This document shows positions 1 through 11,917 of a DNA stretch of 64,000 bases, piece after piece. Within the stretch, counting starts at the first letter, position 1, and each line of letters opens with the position of its first letter. A program made the position numbers and the translations under genes. The notes under the pieces were generated by a model, which did not search any database, was not told where the DNA came from, and saw only the letters and a list, made by a program, of their open reading frames with translations. The DNA is from Coriaria nepalensis (Eukaryota > Streptophyta > Magnoliopsida > Cucurbitales > Coriariaceae), in the NCBI GenBank assembly GCA_027186245.1, contig CP114499.1, forward strand, positions 1,927,001 through 1,991,000, in the 5' to 3' direction.

Positions 1-1640
1 AATGAGTTTATATTAAATAATTATTTATTTGATTCATATTATTTATATTTTACATTATCTAAGAATTAAAACATGCTTATGTTTTTAAGAATTATATAAA
101 ATCATAAGAATTTTTAAAATTTTAGAACTCTTTAAAATATGTTTTATTTCTTTGAAATTATCTTTAGTTCTCTCATGTTCAATTATTAGTAGTATTTTAT
201 GAATTTACTTATAAATTTTCCACGATCGCTTTAGCTAGCATGTCCTACTTCTGTGATATGCCCAACTGTTCATCGTGGTTATATCAGATTCCGCCAATAA
301 AATTTCATTGTTAGTCGGCCAACTAGAGAATTGACCTAAGGTCCCTATTTTTTTTTTTAGTATTTAATTTTAATGTTAAAAAATTATAATATTTTATCTA
401 ACTAAATCTGTAGATTTAGTAAACCCTCTAACTAAATATATAGTATAACAGTTTACAAGGAAAATTTTAAGCTTTTACTAGTTCGAAAAAATTAAACCGT
501 TTAAATATATCATTAATATCATATCATATTATATATAGTGCATGAACAAAGTTAAGCTTAAGTATAGAAATATATCACATATAAATTTTCAATTTCTTAT
601 AACATGTCATATGATAAATTTATAGTCAAATTTTTTAAAATATCTATCATTTTATAATAAATTCAATATTAAATATAAATAAATAATTATCATAATATTT
701 CTTTAAAAAAAGAAAAAAAAGTTACAGTAGTAATATAATAGATTTTACAATCAAACTTTTTAAAGTACGCTTATTTCGTAATTTATAACCGAACTTCTTA
801 AATTACTCTTATTCCAAAATAAAATCATTAAAAGAAAATTAGTGATTACATTATTATATAGTACGTTATTCTATCATGTGTCAAGGTTATATTTTCTATA
901 GAATGTCACGAATCAATTTTACAATCAAATTTTCTAAAATATTATAATTTCATAATTTACAACCAAATTTCCTAAAATACTCATATTCTATAATTAATTC
1001 ATTAAATAAAAATTAATTATTACCATCATCTTTCATTAAAACAAATGATAAAGAAAAAATAAATATTATTCCATTATATTTCAATTTTAAATTTCCTACG
1101 ATAGTCAAGTTTCAGATTTTATAATCAAACTTCTTAAAATGCTCTCGTTCCAAAATTCACAATCAATTTTTTAAAATACCCTTATTTTATATTAAATTCA
1201 ATTTTAAATACAAATTAATATTTTTTTTCTTATTCCACAATTGATTATTATACTCATTATTATTTTTATTATTAATGTCTCAACTTTTTTGGTAAGTGAT
1301 AAATCTCCTCATTATATTATCAAATCACTTCACAATATAAAACACAAATCCACGTAACTACGAGTAGAAAAACTTGTTTTAAATAATATATTGATTGTTA
1401 TGAAATATGGATGTCTATAACCCCATGATATTGAATATCATTGGTTCATTTTCTTATAACCAGTAATGGTTTATTTCTCTTTCCTCGAATCTCATTTTGT
1501 ATTCTTTTTTCTTAAATTTCTTGTCACGTATGATGATAAATGACCTCAAGATAGAGTTTATATTAAGAGTTTACATACAACAAGAACAAAAATTTTATAT
1601 TCTCTCTATTTTCTTTCTTGTTGTCTTTTAATATGTTATC
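1..1640. other. AT-rich intergenic DNA, no gene seen
   Basis: No open frame with recognisable protein similarity. Between about 580 and 1370 a short phrase of the type 'acaatcaaacttctaaaata' recurs in diverged form roughly every 100-150 bases. Much of the same text, including the closing 'atatcaaatcac' phrase, reappears at 11530-11830. This is old dispersed repeat DNA rather than unique sequence. Confidence 0.6.
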
Positions 1641-3345
1641 AGCTCTAACCAAGTTAGCTTTTGATGCTTAGCAGATAGTGCAACGATGCACTCTATACTT
1701 AAAACATAAGCAATATTTTTCAAACTTAACCATAGTCAAGGCAAATGTGAACACAATATTAGGTTCTGCAAACTTGATTGAAGGCTTTGGAAGAACTAAT
1801 ATAATGTTACATGGGGAAACAAAATTCATAATTGATAATGTTTTGTTCTCTACTAAATTGAAAAGTAATACGTCAAAATGGGTATCAATATTGAGACTAG
1901 TATAGAATATCTTCTTATCACATTAGATGTGTTTGCTAGAAAACAAATACTAGAAATGTTGCGCGCTTTATCTTCTTGATTTGTGCTATATAAGTATTAG
2001 TACAATTGATGTCAATCCAATAATAAACCATAATTACAATAATTACAATAATTTTATTGTTTGACATGACTTGTTAGGCAATCCTGGATCAATAATGATA
2101 CAATGAATTATTGATAATTCACATGGACATTCACTGAAAAAAGATTTTTCAATAATGAATTCTACGTGTTGCTTATTCTCAAAGTAAATTGGTCATCTGA
2201 CCATCACCAGTTAAAGTTGGGATTGAATTCCCAAACTTTTGGGAATAAATTCAATGTGATACTTGCAGGCACATTCATCCACCATGTGGACTGTTATAAT
2301 ATTTTATGATTTTAGTAGATACATCTGTAAGATGGTCGCATGTGTGCTTATTATCAACTCGCAACTTATAAATTGCGAGATTAGTTGCTCAAATTATTTG
2401 ATTACGACCCTAGTTTCCAGATTATACAACTGAGGCAACTCGTACGTTTCAAGTATTTAATGACTATTGTATGTCACTTGGGTTATAATGTGGAAAAACC
2501 TGTTGTCCATGTTTATACCCAAAGTGGTTTAGCAGATTCATTTATTAAATGCCTCTACTTAACCACAAGACCATTACAAATAAGAACAAAACTCTCTGTT
2601 TCTACTTAGAAACTTGCTATTTTACATGTGCCAGCACTTGTATGCATTAAGCCAACATCATTTCACAAATTCTCGTCACAATTAGCTTTTGGTCATGAGC
2701 CAAATATTTCTTATCTAAGAGTATTTGGTTGTGCGGTATATATTCTGATTCCTTCACCACAACATACTAAGATGGGTTCTCAAAGAAGGCTGGGAATATA
2801 TATTGGGTTTGAGTCCTCTTCAATAATTAAATATCATGAACCCTTAATATGTGATTGATTTATAGCACGATTTGTTGATTTTTATTCTGATGAGACAATG
2901 TTTCCAGCATTAGGGAGAGAAAGTAAACAGTTGAATAAAGATATCATATGAAATGCATTATCATTATCTAAATTTGATCTTCGTACAAAACAATGTGGAC
3001 AATAAATTAAAAGGATAATTCACTTGCAAAATATAGTAATTCAACTGCCATATGCATTTACTAACATAAAAGAGTGACTCACATATATCAGCTCTAAATC
3101 TCCAAATCGGATTGAAGTCAAGTAGGACAATCTGTTAGTATTGTAGCTATTTAGTCTAAGGTATGCCAGAAGAATGGCAAACCAATCACTTTAAAGATAA
3201 AAATCCTTGAACATGAAAATGGGAAAATAATAAAGATAGCACCATTGATGAGACAAATATTTTCAAATATTTAGATATAACTAATCATAAAACCTCCTAT
3301 GAGGTTCAAGTACCTGAAAATAGTAAAAATGAAGAGATCTTGATA
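1641..3345 (+). mobile_element. Degenerate Ty1/copia polyprotein remnant
   Basis: Translated pieces in changing frames follow the order of a copia gag-pol. At 1678-1905 is a retropepsin-side segment (KANVNTILGSANLIEGFGR, then a TKFIIDNVLFS block). Around 2060-2180 is the gag-pre-integrase 'GHPGS'-like segment, and at 2400-2860 the integrase C-terminal half (LGYNVEKPVVHVYTQSGLA and LRVFGCAVYI at 2385-2858). Linker sequence continues to about 3340. Reverse transcriptase and RNase H are absent, and stops and frameshifts occur throughout, so the copy is dead. No LTR is visible directly at either side. Confidence 0.85.
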
Positions 3346-3389
3346 ATGACTTAAAAGCAATATTTTTTAACACTCCAAGACTCAAAGAT

Positions 3390-5065
3390 AATAGAAAAGT
3401 TTTTTTTAAAGAAAATCAAAATCAGAGCATATGTCTAATTCTCAAGATGTCACTAATAATATGACATAAAGAAAATATTTAGGCTCTAATCATATGCCTT
3501 CAGTTCCTAGTCTACGACCTAGTATTTCAAAGTATCATCCTAATAATCAAGATGATATTTGAATGGCTTACTTGTAGAAAGGTCCTTGTCCATTATTTTC
3601 CGCAAAAGGAATTTGGAAACTTACCAAGCCAATTTCAAGGCTCTTAGTTTGATGAATTTCGCAAGTGGGTAGAGTATAGTATGAATAAAGATGCAACTTT
3701 TTTCTTACGCGCTCTTATGAAATCATGTAGTAATTTTGGTATAAGCCAAGATGCTTTTGTCAGTGGGATTTTTCTAATCGGGAAAAGAAAGATAGACTTA
3801 CAATTCATGTTGGAGGTCCTAATAGCTCTCACAATCAAGCTTGGAGTAGATGTCAAGATTTGATTAATCAAGAACAATATATTGAAACAGTCTTATCTAA
3901 GCAATCAGATATTGTCCGAAAAGCTTACAAGACTCGCTTAGTTGCATCACTAGATTTTGTTCGATTCCTTTTGCAACACAGATTGACATTTTGTGGTTAT
4001 GATGAAAATAAAGATTCCACTAGTTTTAGAAACTTTCTTGAACTTTTGCGGTTTCTTGTCGAGCATAATGACACTATCAAAGATGTTGTTCTAGACAATA
4101 CACTAGGGAACTCGAAATCAATAGCATGTTCCATTCAAAAAGATCGTGTATATGCTTGTGTCATTGATAGTATAAATGCCATTCTCAATGATCTTGGAGA
4201 TGAATCATTTTCTATTTTGATTGATGAGTCACATGACATTTCAATCAAAGAGCAAATGGTGGTTGCAATTTTCTATATAGATGGTAGAAGGTGTATTATT
4301 GAGAGTTTTCTTTGTATTGTACATGTATGGAATACTTCCACTTTATCACTTAAGCAAGCGCTTAGCTCTTTATTTCCCAACATGGGTTAACTATCTCAAG
4401 ATTGCATGGGCAAGGGTATGATGAAGCTAGCAACATGCAAGGTGAAGTTAGTGAGCTTAAAAATTTGATCATTGGAGAAAATAAAGTGCTTTCTACATAC
4501 ACTAGTTTTCTTAACAGGTCTAATTGGCACTCGTTGGTATTTCAAAGAAATATATTGAAGTTAGTAAATTTTTCTATTTGGTGTATAGATTTTTGAATAT
4601 TATTATTGCTTCTTATAAACAAACTAGCATACTTCGAGAGATGCAATTTGCCAAAGTAAGCGAACAACTAGATGTTGGTGAAAATTAAAGTGATTAAGGT
4701 ATGAATCAGGAAACCGTCAAAAGACCAAATGATACATGTTGGGGTTTATAATATGACACTTTGGTGAGTATAATGGTAAATTTTTCTTCTATTGTTGATG
4801 TGCTTATGGTTATATTAGAGGATCCATTATGCTTGGATCAAGGAAGTGAAGCATCATCAGTGTTAAATACAATCCAGTTGTTTGACTTCATATTCCATTT
4901 ACTTTCAATGAAGAATATATCGGGTCCATAATGAACTATCACAAGTATTGTAAGGGAAAGATTAAGACACTTTGAATGTCATATTTTTGGTTAAAATATC
5001 CAGACAACGTTTATAAATAATGAGAAATCATAAATATGAATCTTTACTTGCTGAAGTATCAGTTC
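3390..5065 (+). mobile_element. hAT transposon remnant, ZMYM1-like/DUF4371 type
   Basis: Conceptual translation matches the plant hAT group often annotated as zinc finger MYM-type protein 1-like. It has an N-terminal TTF-type finger region (FDEFRKWVEYS near 3650), then the DUF4371-type transposase core (3860-4390), then GQGYDEASNMQGE near 4403 and a decayed middle part to about 4900. The hATC dimerisation tail is missing. At least two frame changes and several stops make it non-functional. No terminal inverted repeats or target duplication were found, so the borders are approximate. Confidence 0.8.
3860..4390 (+). pseudogene. hAT transposase core fragment (DUF4371)
   Basis: This is the longest open stretch of the surrounding hAT remnant, 176 codons. 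It contains the DUF4371-type helical region (FRNFLELLRFLVEHND) and the first catalytic-aspartate context (SILIDESHDISIKEQM). The next conserved block, GQGYDEASNMQGE, lies in another frame from 4402, so a frameshift separates the catalytic motifs. The reading is from family resemblance; no expression is implied. Confidence 0.75.
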
Positions 5066-5143
5066 GGCATGGTGCCCTGAAAGAATGTGATGAATATTAT
5101 TCTTATGAAATTAATAAAAATGACAATTTTCTATATAATTATT
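5066..5143 (+). repeat. Fragment of copia LTR start
   Basis: About 78 bases match, with mismatches, the first bases of the long LTR at 18583-20388 when that LTR is read on the minus strand (phrases 'ggcatggtgccc', 'gaaattaataaaa', 'tttttctatataatt'). The match stops exactly where the hAT-derived element at 5144 begins and does not visibly resume beyond it. Confidence 0.65.
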
Positions 5144-5871
5144 TAGAGGTACTAAAATGGGTCGAGCCAGTACGAGCATGCACGACACATTATGATTAAA
5201 GTATGGCATGAGCACGGGTACGATACGGGTATCAGGCCGTGCTGGCCCGAAGCACGGTACGGCTCTTTGAAGCCCGTCCAAGGAAAAAGCCCAAAAACGC
5301 CTCCTAATCTTAAGAGTTTTTCTTCAAAATTATTTTGTATGTTAAAAATTTTTCGATTAATACAATATCTTGTTTGGCCAAATAATATTTATTATATTTT
5401 ATTTATAAATTTAATTATTAATAGTACTAACTTCTTATTTACTAAATAATAACTATTATGAATAATTAACAATATATAAAATATGTATTACAGTATTTGT
5501 ATTTTACTAATTATTTTAAAACTCTTATTCTATATAAAATTAATTTTTTTTAAAAAAAAAGTCAAGTCTTCGAGCTCACAAGTATAAATGGACCCACAAG
5601 CCAAAACAGGTACATGGGCCAATACGATCCCACGGGACAACACGGCACGGCATGTTTATTGCTCGTTACTATATTCATATCTTGTCATTACCTTATTTTT
5701 AGACACAGACATGGATATGACACAAGCCAATATATGACATATATACAGATATAATATGTATTGTGCTCAAGCCGAGCTGGGCTGCGTCGGCTAATATGTG
5801 CCGGATACGGTATGATATAATTTATATTGTGCTCAAGCCGAGCTGAGCTGCATCGGCACGAATCGCTAACC
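5144..5871. mobile_element. Non-autonomous hAT derivative
   Basis: The left end reads TAGAGGTACTAAAATGGG and the right end, complemented, TAGGGTTAGCGATTCGTGCC. These correspond to the two ends of the full hAT at 21924-25267, in inverted orientation. Subterminal GGCACG/CGTGCC-type motifs cluster at both sides, around an AT-rich core without coding capacity. The core matches that of 35256-35716 nearly throughout. A 33-base phrase starting 'attgtgctcaagccgag' is duplicated at about 5760 and 5826. The candidate left target site 'taattatt' is not matched on the right. Confidence 0.7.
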
Positions 5872-6056
5872 CTAAAAAGATCCAATGAGTTACGTGGGTC
5901 AGAAGACTTAACAAGAAAAACCAGATCGGTTATCGGGTACAAACCGGTTCGGTATAAACTAATTAAATAATAACTTTATAATATTCTTCTTCCTTATCCA
6001 GTGGCCACTCTATTCTTTACCATCTTCGCTCGAAACTTCCACTCTTGTCCGCTAAA

Positions 6057-6816
6057 ATGGCACTCACCATACCCAATGGCTATGGCGGAGCCGCTGGAGG
6101 CGGAATCCTCCACAGAAATTCCACCACAACTCCCTGCACTTACCTCTCCCGTCGCCGCCACCTAAACTTTTCACCATCAACCACATCACGAACTCTCCAC
6201 GTCGTCTCAGCCAAAAAATTCTCCTCCCGAACGGGCCGTTTCGACAGCAAGAACCGCAAGACCGGAACAATAACCAAGGAACCAGAAAAAGACGAAGAAG
6301 TGAAAGAAGAAGAAGATGACGAGTTTCAGACGGTTCAGATCGACCGTCCCGGTCCATCCGCTGGAAACAGAGGAATAGACTTCGTTAGCGACGATAAGTT
6401 TCCGGAGCTTCCCGGTCTGGAGCCCGACTTCTGGGAAGGCCCTCAGTGGGACCCCCTCGGATTCCTCGTCGAGTTCCTTTGGGCATTCGGCATCGTTTTC
6501 GCGGTACGTTCGTTATTTTTTCTCTCGAATTCCGTGAAAAAAAATTGAGATTCTGGTAATTGAGAAACTGCTTTGAATTTTTTCCCCAAAATTGGTGGAT
6601 TGAAACTGTAATTAATTGAAAAAATAAATGGGTGATTAGGTGATTGCATGTGGAGTAGCAGTGGCTACGTATAATGAAGGGGCGACTGATTTTAAGAACA
6701 CTCCTGCATACAAAGAGTCTGTTCAATCTCGAGACTTGTTAGAAGAAGAACCTGAATCGTCAAACTCAGATGTGTTTGAAGCCAACCCGACAGAGGTGGC
6801 TCCCAGTTTGGATTAA
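6057..6816 (+). CDS. Predicted chloroplast membrane protein, two exons
   Basis: Exons 6057-6503 and 6640-6816 join in phase 0 across a 136-bp GT-AG intron, giving 207 aa. The ATG at 6057 (context aaaATGg) is chosen because it opens a serine/arginine-rich, acid-poor N-terminus typical of a plastid transit peptide (about residues 1-55). A lysine/glutamate-rich acidic linker follows (about 60-95). Then comes a conserved-looking block, PELPGLEPDFWEGPQWDPLG, and one hydrophobic span (FLVEFLWAFGIVFAVIACGVAVATY, about 136-160, crossing the splice site). The tail is acidic and ends in PTEVAPSLD. I recognise the pattern as a conserved plant plastid protein of uncertain function but cannot assign a symbol. 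Thylakoid or envelope location is inference. Confidence 0.88.
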
Positions 6817-7069
6817 GATTTGATCTTCTCATAGAACAACTTATACATTCGGAACATGAATTTGTAAGAACATATACCCTTCCACTTTTATTAGCATGCA
6901 TTAGTAATCTTTTTCCCTTTTTTATTTTATTCTTTATTTTTTTTGCATCTTGATTTTTATGTATGTTTTTTTCAATAAGTGAAGATGATGGGGAAAATCT
7001 CTATGCTTATATTCATGGGTGGGATTACATATCAAATATAGAATCTATTGCTAATAGTAAAATTAGGCC

Positions 7070-7070
<1 letters not shown>

Positions 7071-7104
<34 letters not shown>
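7071..7104. repeat. (TA)n microsatellite
   Basis: An alternating TA tract interrupted once by 'tg', followed by a T run. It lies about 250 bases beyond the stop of the upstream plastid-protein gene. Confidence 0.95.
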
Positions 7105-7105
<1 letters not shown>

Positions 7106-7924
7106 TTTTTTTTTTAAGAAGTTGACATTTATTTGAATAAGTAGAAGTCTAGAACATGGTACCGTTATATATTAATAAGAGACTTGTACGGGCCATAGCT
7201 ATTATGGAGTTACTCGCTTTGATATTGTCACTTCTAGGATTGATCATCGGTCGGACAGGGTCAGGAACGGGTCGGATCTCAACCTATCCGACTACATATC
7301 CGACTTGCGGATCATCCGGTGATTTCAGTTTGATATCCAATCAATGTGGTCGAAGAAATTTCAGTTGGATCGGTGAGATTTCGGATTAAATCGGATGATT
7401 TTTTTTTTCATTTTTCTTTCATCCTTTCACGTATTTATTTTCTTTTTCCATGTATATTTACCTTTTTCATTTATGTTGGATGTGATTTTTTATGTATATT
7501 TTTGTTTTTCAATTTGAATTGATATTTTGATATTATTAACAATATTATCAATAATATTCATATCATGTAAAAAAAAAAAAATCACAAAACACAAGCAAAT
7601 TCAATCTTCTAAACAAAAACATCCATAATATTTACCATAATCCATATTAAAAAAAAAAACATTCATAAACCATAATGCATATCCAAAAGGACAATCTATG
7701 TTAAACATCCAAAAAAAAAAAAAGTTACAAAAACAATATCAATATTCTAAACATTCATGCTAAATATTATAATTGTCTGGTTCCACTATTCCATTATTCT
7801 ACTGTTTTCGACTCTTCTGCAAAAAGAAAAGAAAATGAAATAAAAATGAAAGCTAATACTAAAGTGAAAGATAATATTAATAAATTAAACATATCATCAT
7901 CTTATTCAAAGATAATTCTGAAAT

Positions 7925-8119
7925 CTAACTTTGAACATAGATAAGCGTCTTTATTTTATCCAGAGTAAGCCTGTTACGAGTGTTGGTGATCGTACGATCA
8001 CATGTGCTGAATGTAGACTCTGAAGCAATTGTAGATATTAGAATTGTGAGGACATCTCGAGCAATTCGAGGTAATGTGGGGTATCTGAACCCACCACTGT
8101 AGGATATCAAATCCATCAA
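7925..8119 (-). pseudogene. hAT C-terminal dimerisation domain fragment
   Basis: 64 codons carry the hATC signature: ARDVLTILISTIASESTFS, then NRLTLDKIKTLIYVQ. This corresponds to the C-terminal end of Ac-family transposases. Separation from the upstream parts by stops and frame changes marks it as a relic. Confidence 0.75.
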
Positions 8120-9692
8120 AATGTGTAGCTAGAGGATCAATATTTAAGTTTTGCTCAATCTTTGTAAGCATTGGGGCCGTATTTCTATATTTGGATAACT
8201 TCTGATAGAACGAGTTGATGATAGGAAATGGTGACAATGTTGGGTTTCGATATGGCCCAATAGACTTTGATTGTGATTGTGTAGTAGGGTGATCCGATTC
8301 TGAAATTCTTCTCTCAACTGAATAGTCATTTTAGATCTCATCCATCAATATCTATATATCAGAAATCATTGAATGACTATTTCCCTCCGAGCTATCGTCA
8401 CCACAAATAGTATCTATAACCGGACCTATAATGTGCCACTTACTGCAAGGATCCAACACCAATGCAACCCAGACTAGTAAGTTGACATTTCTTCATTTTA
8501 TCTTATCCTGCATCAATTTTTTCACTGTATCCATAGGGACTATCCCGACTCGTAATGCACTCTTGACCAAATTTGAGATGAGGCACATGTGTTGAAAGTA
8601 AAGGTGGGTGGTAGGATACTAAGTACCGGATAAATGCTCTGAGGCTCTTAAAAATGTTTTCAAGAAAGATAAGTACATATCAATCATTAGTCAATCGTTC
8701 ACCCGAGGTACGTCCAAGAATGATTGTTCATCTCTTTGCATCCTGCAACAAGGGAAAAGAGACGTTATCTTCAATTATTCTTAATAGTAAGAAAATTTAA
8801 AAGAAAAACTATATTACCTCAAAAATGTTGGACGACAAGGAGTAACGTTCTCAAGTATTAAATATGTAGAATTCCACCTAATGGGAGTATCCATCCACAT
8901 CTTCTTATCATAAATAATGCCTTCCTTTTCACAACACATCTTAAAGGGCATCTCTCGGGAAGGCGACGAGCGAATATACTTTATAACTGAGCGAATCTTT
9001 TCAATTGACTCGTGAGATGGTGTCATCTTTGACAACGAAATTCAAGATGTGACAAGCACACCTATAATTAGATAGAATTCATCAATAAGTAACCATATCT
9101 GAAATGGAGTTACAAAAACAAAAAGTTAAAAGCATCGAAACATATCTTAAAGGCATGTAATTCCCACTAAGTAATACATGTGAAAACGGAAGTGAGTTCT
9201 TCAAGCATTTAATGCAATGTTATTGGCTGAGTCATTATCCACCGTCACGCACCCAATACAAGTTATCCGCCACTCACGAATAATGTCAAGTAACAATTGC
9301 CCAATTGTCTCACCTTTGTGATTGTCAATGACCTTAAAACTGATCACGTTCATGTGGGTCGTCGACGTTCATGTGTCAGTGGTGAAGGAGATCCAACCAT
9401 CGAACTCCTAGAGAGCCTTTTTGAAATGTAATTTTTCTAATTTGTACTTCTTTATCATTCCACGTGCAACCATAGAACGTGAAGGCACTGGGAGATCCGT
9501 GTCAACCACATGACACATATAGCGGAAGTCAAGGTGGTCAGCTGTGCGAAAAGGTTGCTCCGTTGAAATCACCCAACGTACAATAGCAGCTTTGAAAGCG
9601 TCTGGATCAAACCTAAAATAAAGTTTTGAATTACGTAAATTAATAAAATAAATGAAATTTTAAATTCATAAATGAGTTCAAAACTTTCAAAT

Positions 9693-9923
9693 TCACTTAT
9701 GTGCGGGTACCTTACTACTTCCCTTGACTTTCGATAGTTCGGAGGACTTTTTCTTCCTATCAGTAGGACTAATAATGTGGTTCAACCTGTTTGAGGTGCC
9801 CGTATTCTTGCTCCCCTTATAATAAAAAACATGTCCACAATGCTTGCACGTGACGATTTCATTCACAATGTCATTGACAAAGTGTTTCCAAGCTTCACTC
9901 TTGGGCTTTTTGTTACTCAGCAT
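9693..9923 (-). pseudogene. BED zinc-finger fragment of hAT transposase
   Basis: Starts at an ATG (MLSNKKPKSEAWKHFV). It shows the BED pattern: an aromatic-rich start (AWKHF), CKHCG as the first metal-ligand pair, and a downstream histidine (LNHI). The second expected His/Cys is not clear. It is the N-terminal DNA-binding part of the hAT transposase whose C-terminus lies at 7925-8119. Confidence 0.7.
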
Positions 9924-10130
9924 TGCAGCAGATGTAAATGTTCTCCCTCTCTTTTTCGTCGTCGATGCCAGTAGAAGGTGCTCCTATAGTACGTACTAGA
10001 CTCTGAGTATCTATGTCATCAGGAAGTAAGGGGTCGCTTGAATTTGACAATGAGGGAGTGCAAGCATCCCTATCAATCGATTCAATTAGATATTATTCGG
10101 ATGGAAAATTACTCATCTTTTAATTAGATT

Positions 10131-10853
10131 CCCTCCCTCTTTTTAGAAGGTTTCCTCCTCTTGTCTCTATAAAAACAAAGAACTAGCAATGAGAGAAGAG
10201 CATATATAATATGTCAAGATGTCGAGGATGAAAGTAACTGCAGGGCAAGGTTGGCCATGGCGGAAGTAAATGTTGCACATGACAACATTTATGAATTCCA
10301 TAGAGAGAATATTAGGGCAAAATGCAATGTCTAGAACATTTAAAAATTATAATAATATTAATAAATGGGGCCAAGCTTGCGTATAGGCAGTGAGAGAGTT
10401 GCCGAGTAATACAACACTACACTAGTTCAATTTGACTGCAAACGGTAACAAAAAGACCGTGGTTTCTGTTGTCTCCATTCCCATAATGGTCGGTGTAGCT
10501 GCTGGTTGAAACACAGGAGGAGCTGAGGAAGAATTCACTAAAAACAGAGCATAGTGTAAAAGGTTATCACTCACAAGTATGGTACAATGTTATAAGAAGT
10601 GAAATAAGACCATATTAGAGAGTTAGGTTAAAATTTTGTATATTCGCAACGGTCGAGTTCACGGTAGGTGAGCAAGTGTTTATAACTGGCGAAATTGGAG
10701 AATTTTCTACCCTTCAAAATAAATTAGACACAATTACGAGGCATTTGGGCTTACTGGAATAACCATTCCGATGAAGTCGTTTTTATCCTATTAAATACTG
10801 ATGTAGCTTGATTACATCCGTTTGGAGTATGTACTCAAAGAGGAAATAGTAGG
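10131..10853. other. Unassigned spacer
   Basis: No conserved frame, repeat family or RNA gene recognised. It may include the 5' flank of the hAT at lower coordinates. Its high-coordinate end abuts the 3' end of the nsLTP-like gene. Confidence 0.4.
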
Positions 10854-11246
10854 CTAGAACTTCTCATCACATAAAAAGAACCAAAAGGAAAAAAAAAAGA
10901 AGAAAAAAACAAACATGTGAATGTAGGTTGCGAGGTTGATTTGAAGGTTACAGAGGAGGGGCAATTGAAGGGCTACTGTAGAGTTAATAGGGTAAGAGCT
11001 TAAGGTGGTGTCATTGGGCAAGAGGCAGAGGGAGTGAGGCTGCTGGGTGTAGAGCTCTTGGAGGTTAAGACGGCATGTCTGGGAATGGGTTTGAGTCATG
11101 CCTTGAACAAGTGGTGCACACGAGGCTAATAGAAGGAGCATGGTCGTGCACTGCAATACGGTTGGGTCTTCTGAGAGAGTAGTAATGTGTATGAAGGAGA
11201 AGAATGGTGAGATATGGAATGATGGCAAGTGAAGAGATGCTGCCAT
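10854..11246 (-). CDS. Cysteine-depleted nsLTP-like protein, probable pseudogene
   Basis: An open frame of 130 codons. Residues 1-27 look like a weakened signal peptide. Residues 28-108 match the eight-cysteine fold of plant non-specific lipid transfer/GPI-LTP-like proteins (TVLQCTTMLLLLASCAPLVQG, then TCRLNLQELYTQQPHS, then STVALQLPLLCNLQIN). Cysteines 1, 2, 3, 6 and 7 are present (residues 33, 43, 58, 74, 99). Positions expected to be Cys4, Cys5 and Cys8 are Arg59, Ser72 and Tyr108, each one base change from Cys. After residue 110 the frame runs into a phenylalanine-rich tail that looks like read-through into intron or flank. No second exon was found. The frame is unbroken, so a short expressed product cannot be excluded. 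Confidence 0.6.
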   Translation of the reverse strand: MAASLHLPSFHISPFFSFIHITTLSEDPTVLQCTTMLLLLASCAPLVQGMTQTHSQTCRLNLQELYTQQPHSLCLLPNDTTLSSYPINSTVALQLPLLCNLQINLATYIHMFVFFFFFFSFWFFLCDEKF

Positions 11247-11260
11247 TTCTTTCTGTGGGG

Positions 11261-11281
11261 AGAGAGAGAGAGAGAGAGAGG
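11261..11281. repeat. (GA)n microsatellite in nsLTP-like leader
   Basis: Ten AG repeats lie immediately upstream, in gene orientation, of the ATG at 11246. This position is typical of CT/GA tracts in plant 5' leaders. Confidence 0.9.
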
Positions 11282-11529
11282 TGATTAGGGTTTCTGAACA
11301 TGGCGAGGAGGTGGTTAAAATAGGTGAAAAGAGCATAACTTGAGTGTGGTTTCTTTACATGCTGGTTGTGTGGTAGTCTAAACACGCACTTCTTGTTCTT
11401 TCTCTATTTTGAATGAGTGGTAACAATGATAGTTTTTTCATGTAACAACGTACAATGCTTGATCTGGTTATATTTAGGCCTCCATTGGAGTAATTATCAG
11501 AATTTTTCCTTAAGATAAAATAAATAAAT

Positions 11530-11917
11530 AAAAACATATTATTCCACTATGTGTCAATTTTAAATTTCATGTAGCACACCATGTATCGACTTTTATAATC
11601 AAACTTTCTCAAATACATTCATTTTACATAATAAATTTAAGATTAAAGTAATAATTTTCCTATTTATGGTATTGATTATTATTCTAATTGTTACTTATAT
11701 TATTGACAAAAGATATCTCAATTTTTTTATTAAAAAAAAAATTTATATATATAAATCTCATAATAATATCAAATCACTCAACAAAAAATACAAATTAAAG
11801 TAACTATTATTGTTTAACTTTCAACAAATATTATTTAATTTACTATAAAAAAAAATATGTTTCTAACATAATTTTATATTTATGTAATCTCGTGCAAAGC
11901 ATAGGATGAAAAACTAG
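11530..11917 (+). mobile_element. Possible Helitron-type 3' end with diverged repeat
   Basis: The stretch repeats, in diverged form, text seen at about 1080-1370. It closes with 'ctcgtgcaaagcataggatg' followed a few bases later by CTAG-T. A CGTGC..GCA mini-hairpin a short distance before CTAG, with T next, is the usual layout of plant Helitron 3' termini. No 5' TC terminus or coding region was found, so this is a tentative non-autonomous relic. Confidence 0.35.

Larger units (their letters stand above)
7200..10130 (-). mobile_element. Degenerate hAT transposon (Ac-like, BED finger)
   Basis: Minus-strand fragments appear in the right order. A BED-type finger (TCKHCGHVF followed by a TSNRLNHI helix) is at 9693-9923. 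The middle region is at 8814-9035, with IRWNSTYLILENV just after a conserved CHILN-like block. The hATC dimerisation domain is at 7925-8119 (RIARDVLTILISTIASESTFS). Gaps between them carry stops. The left side (7240-7390) has clustered CGGATC/TCCGAC motifs resembling hAT subterminal repeats, but I could not pair convincing terminal inverted repeats or an 8-bp duplication. The outer limits are estimates. Confidence 0.75.

Noticed and set aside
6064..6357. Minus-strand open frame over the plastid protein gene
   Set aside because: It is antisense to a well-supported coding exon and has arginine-rich, low-information composition.
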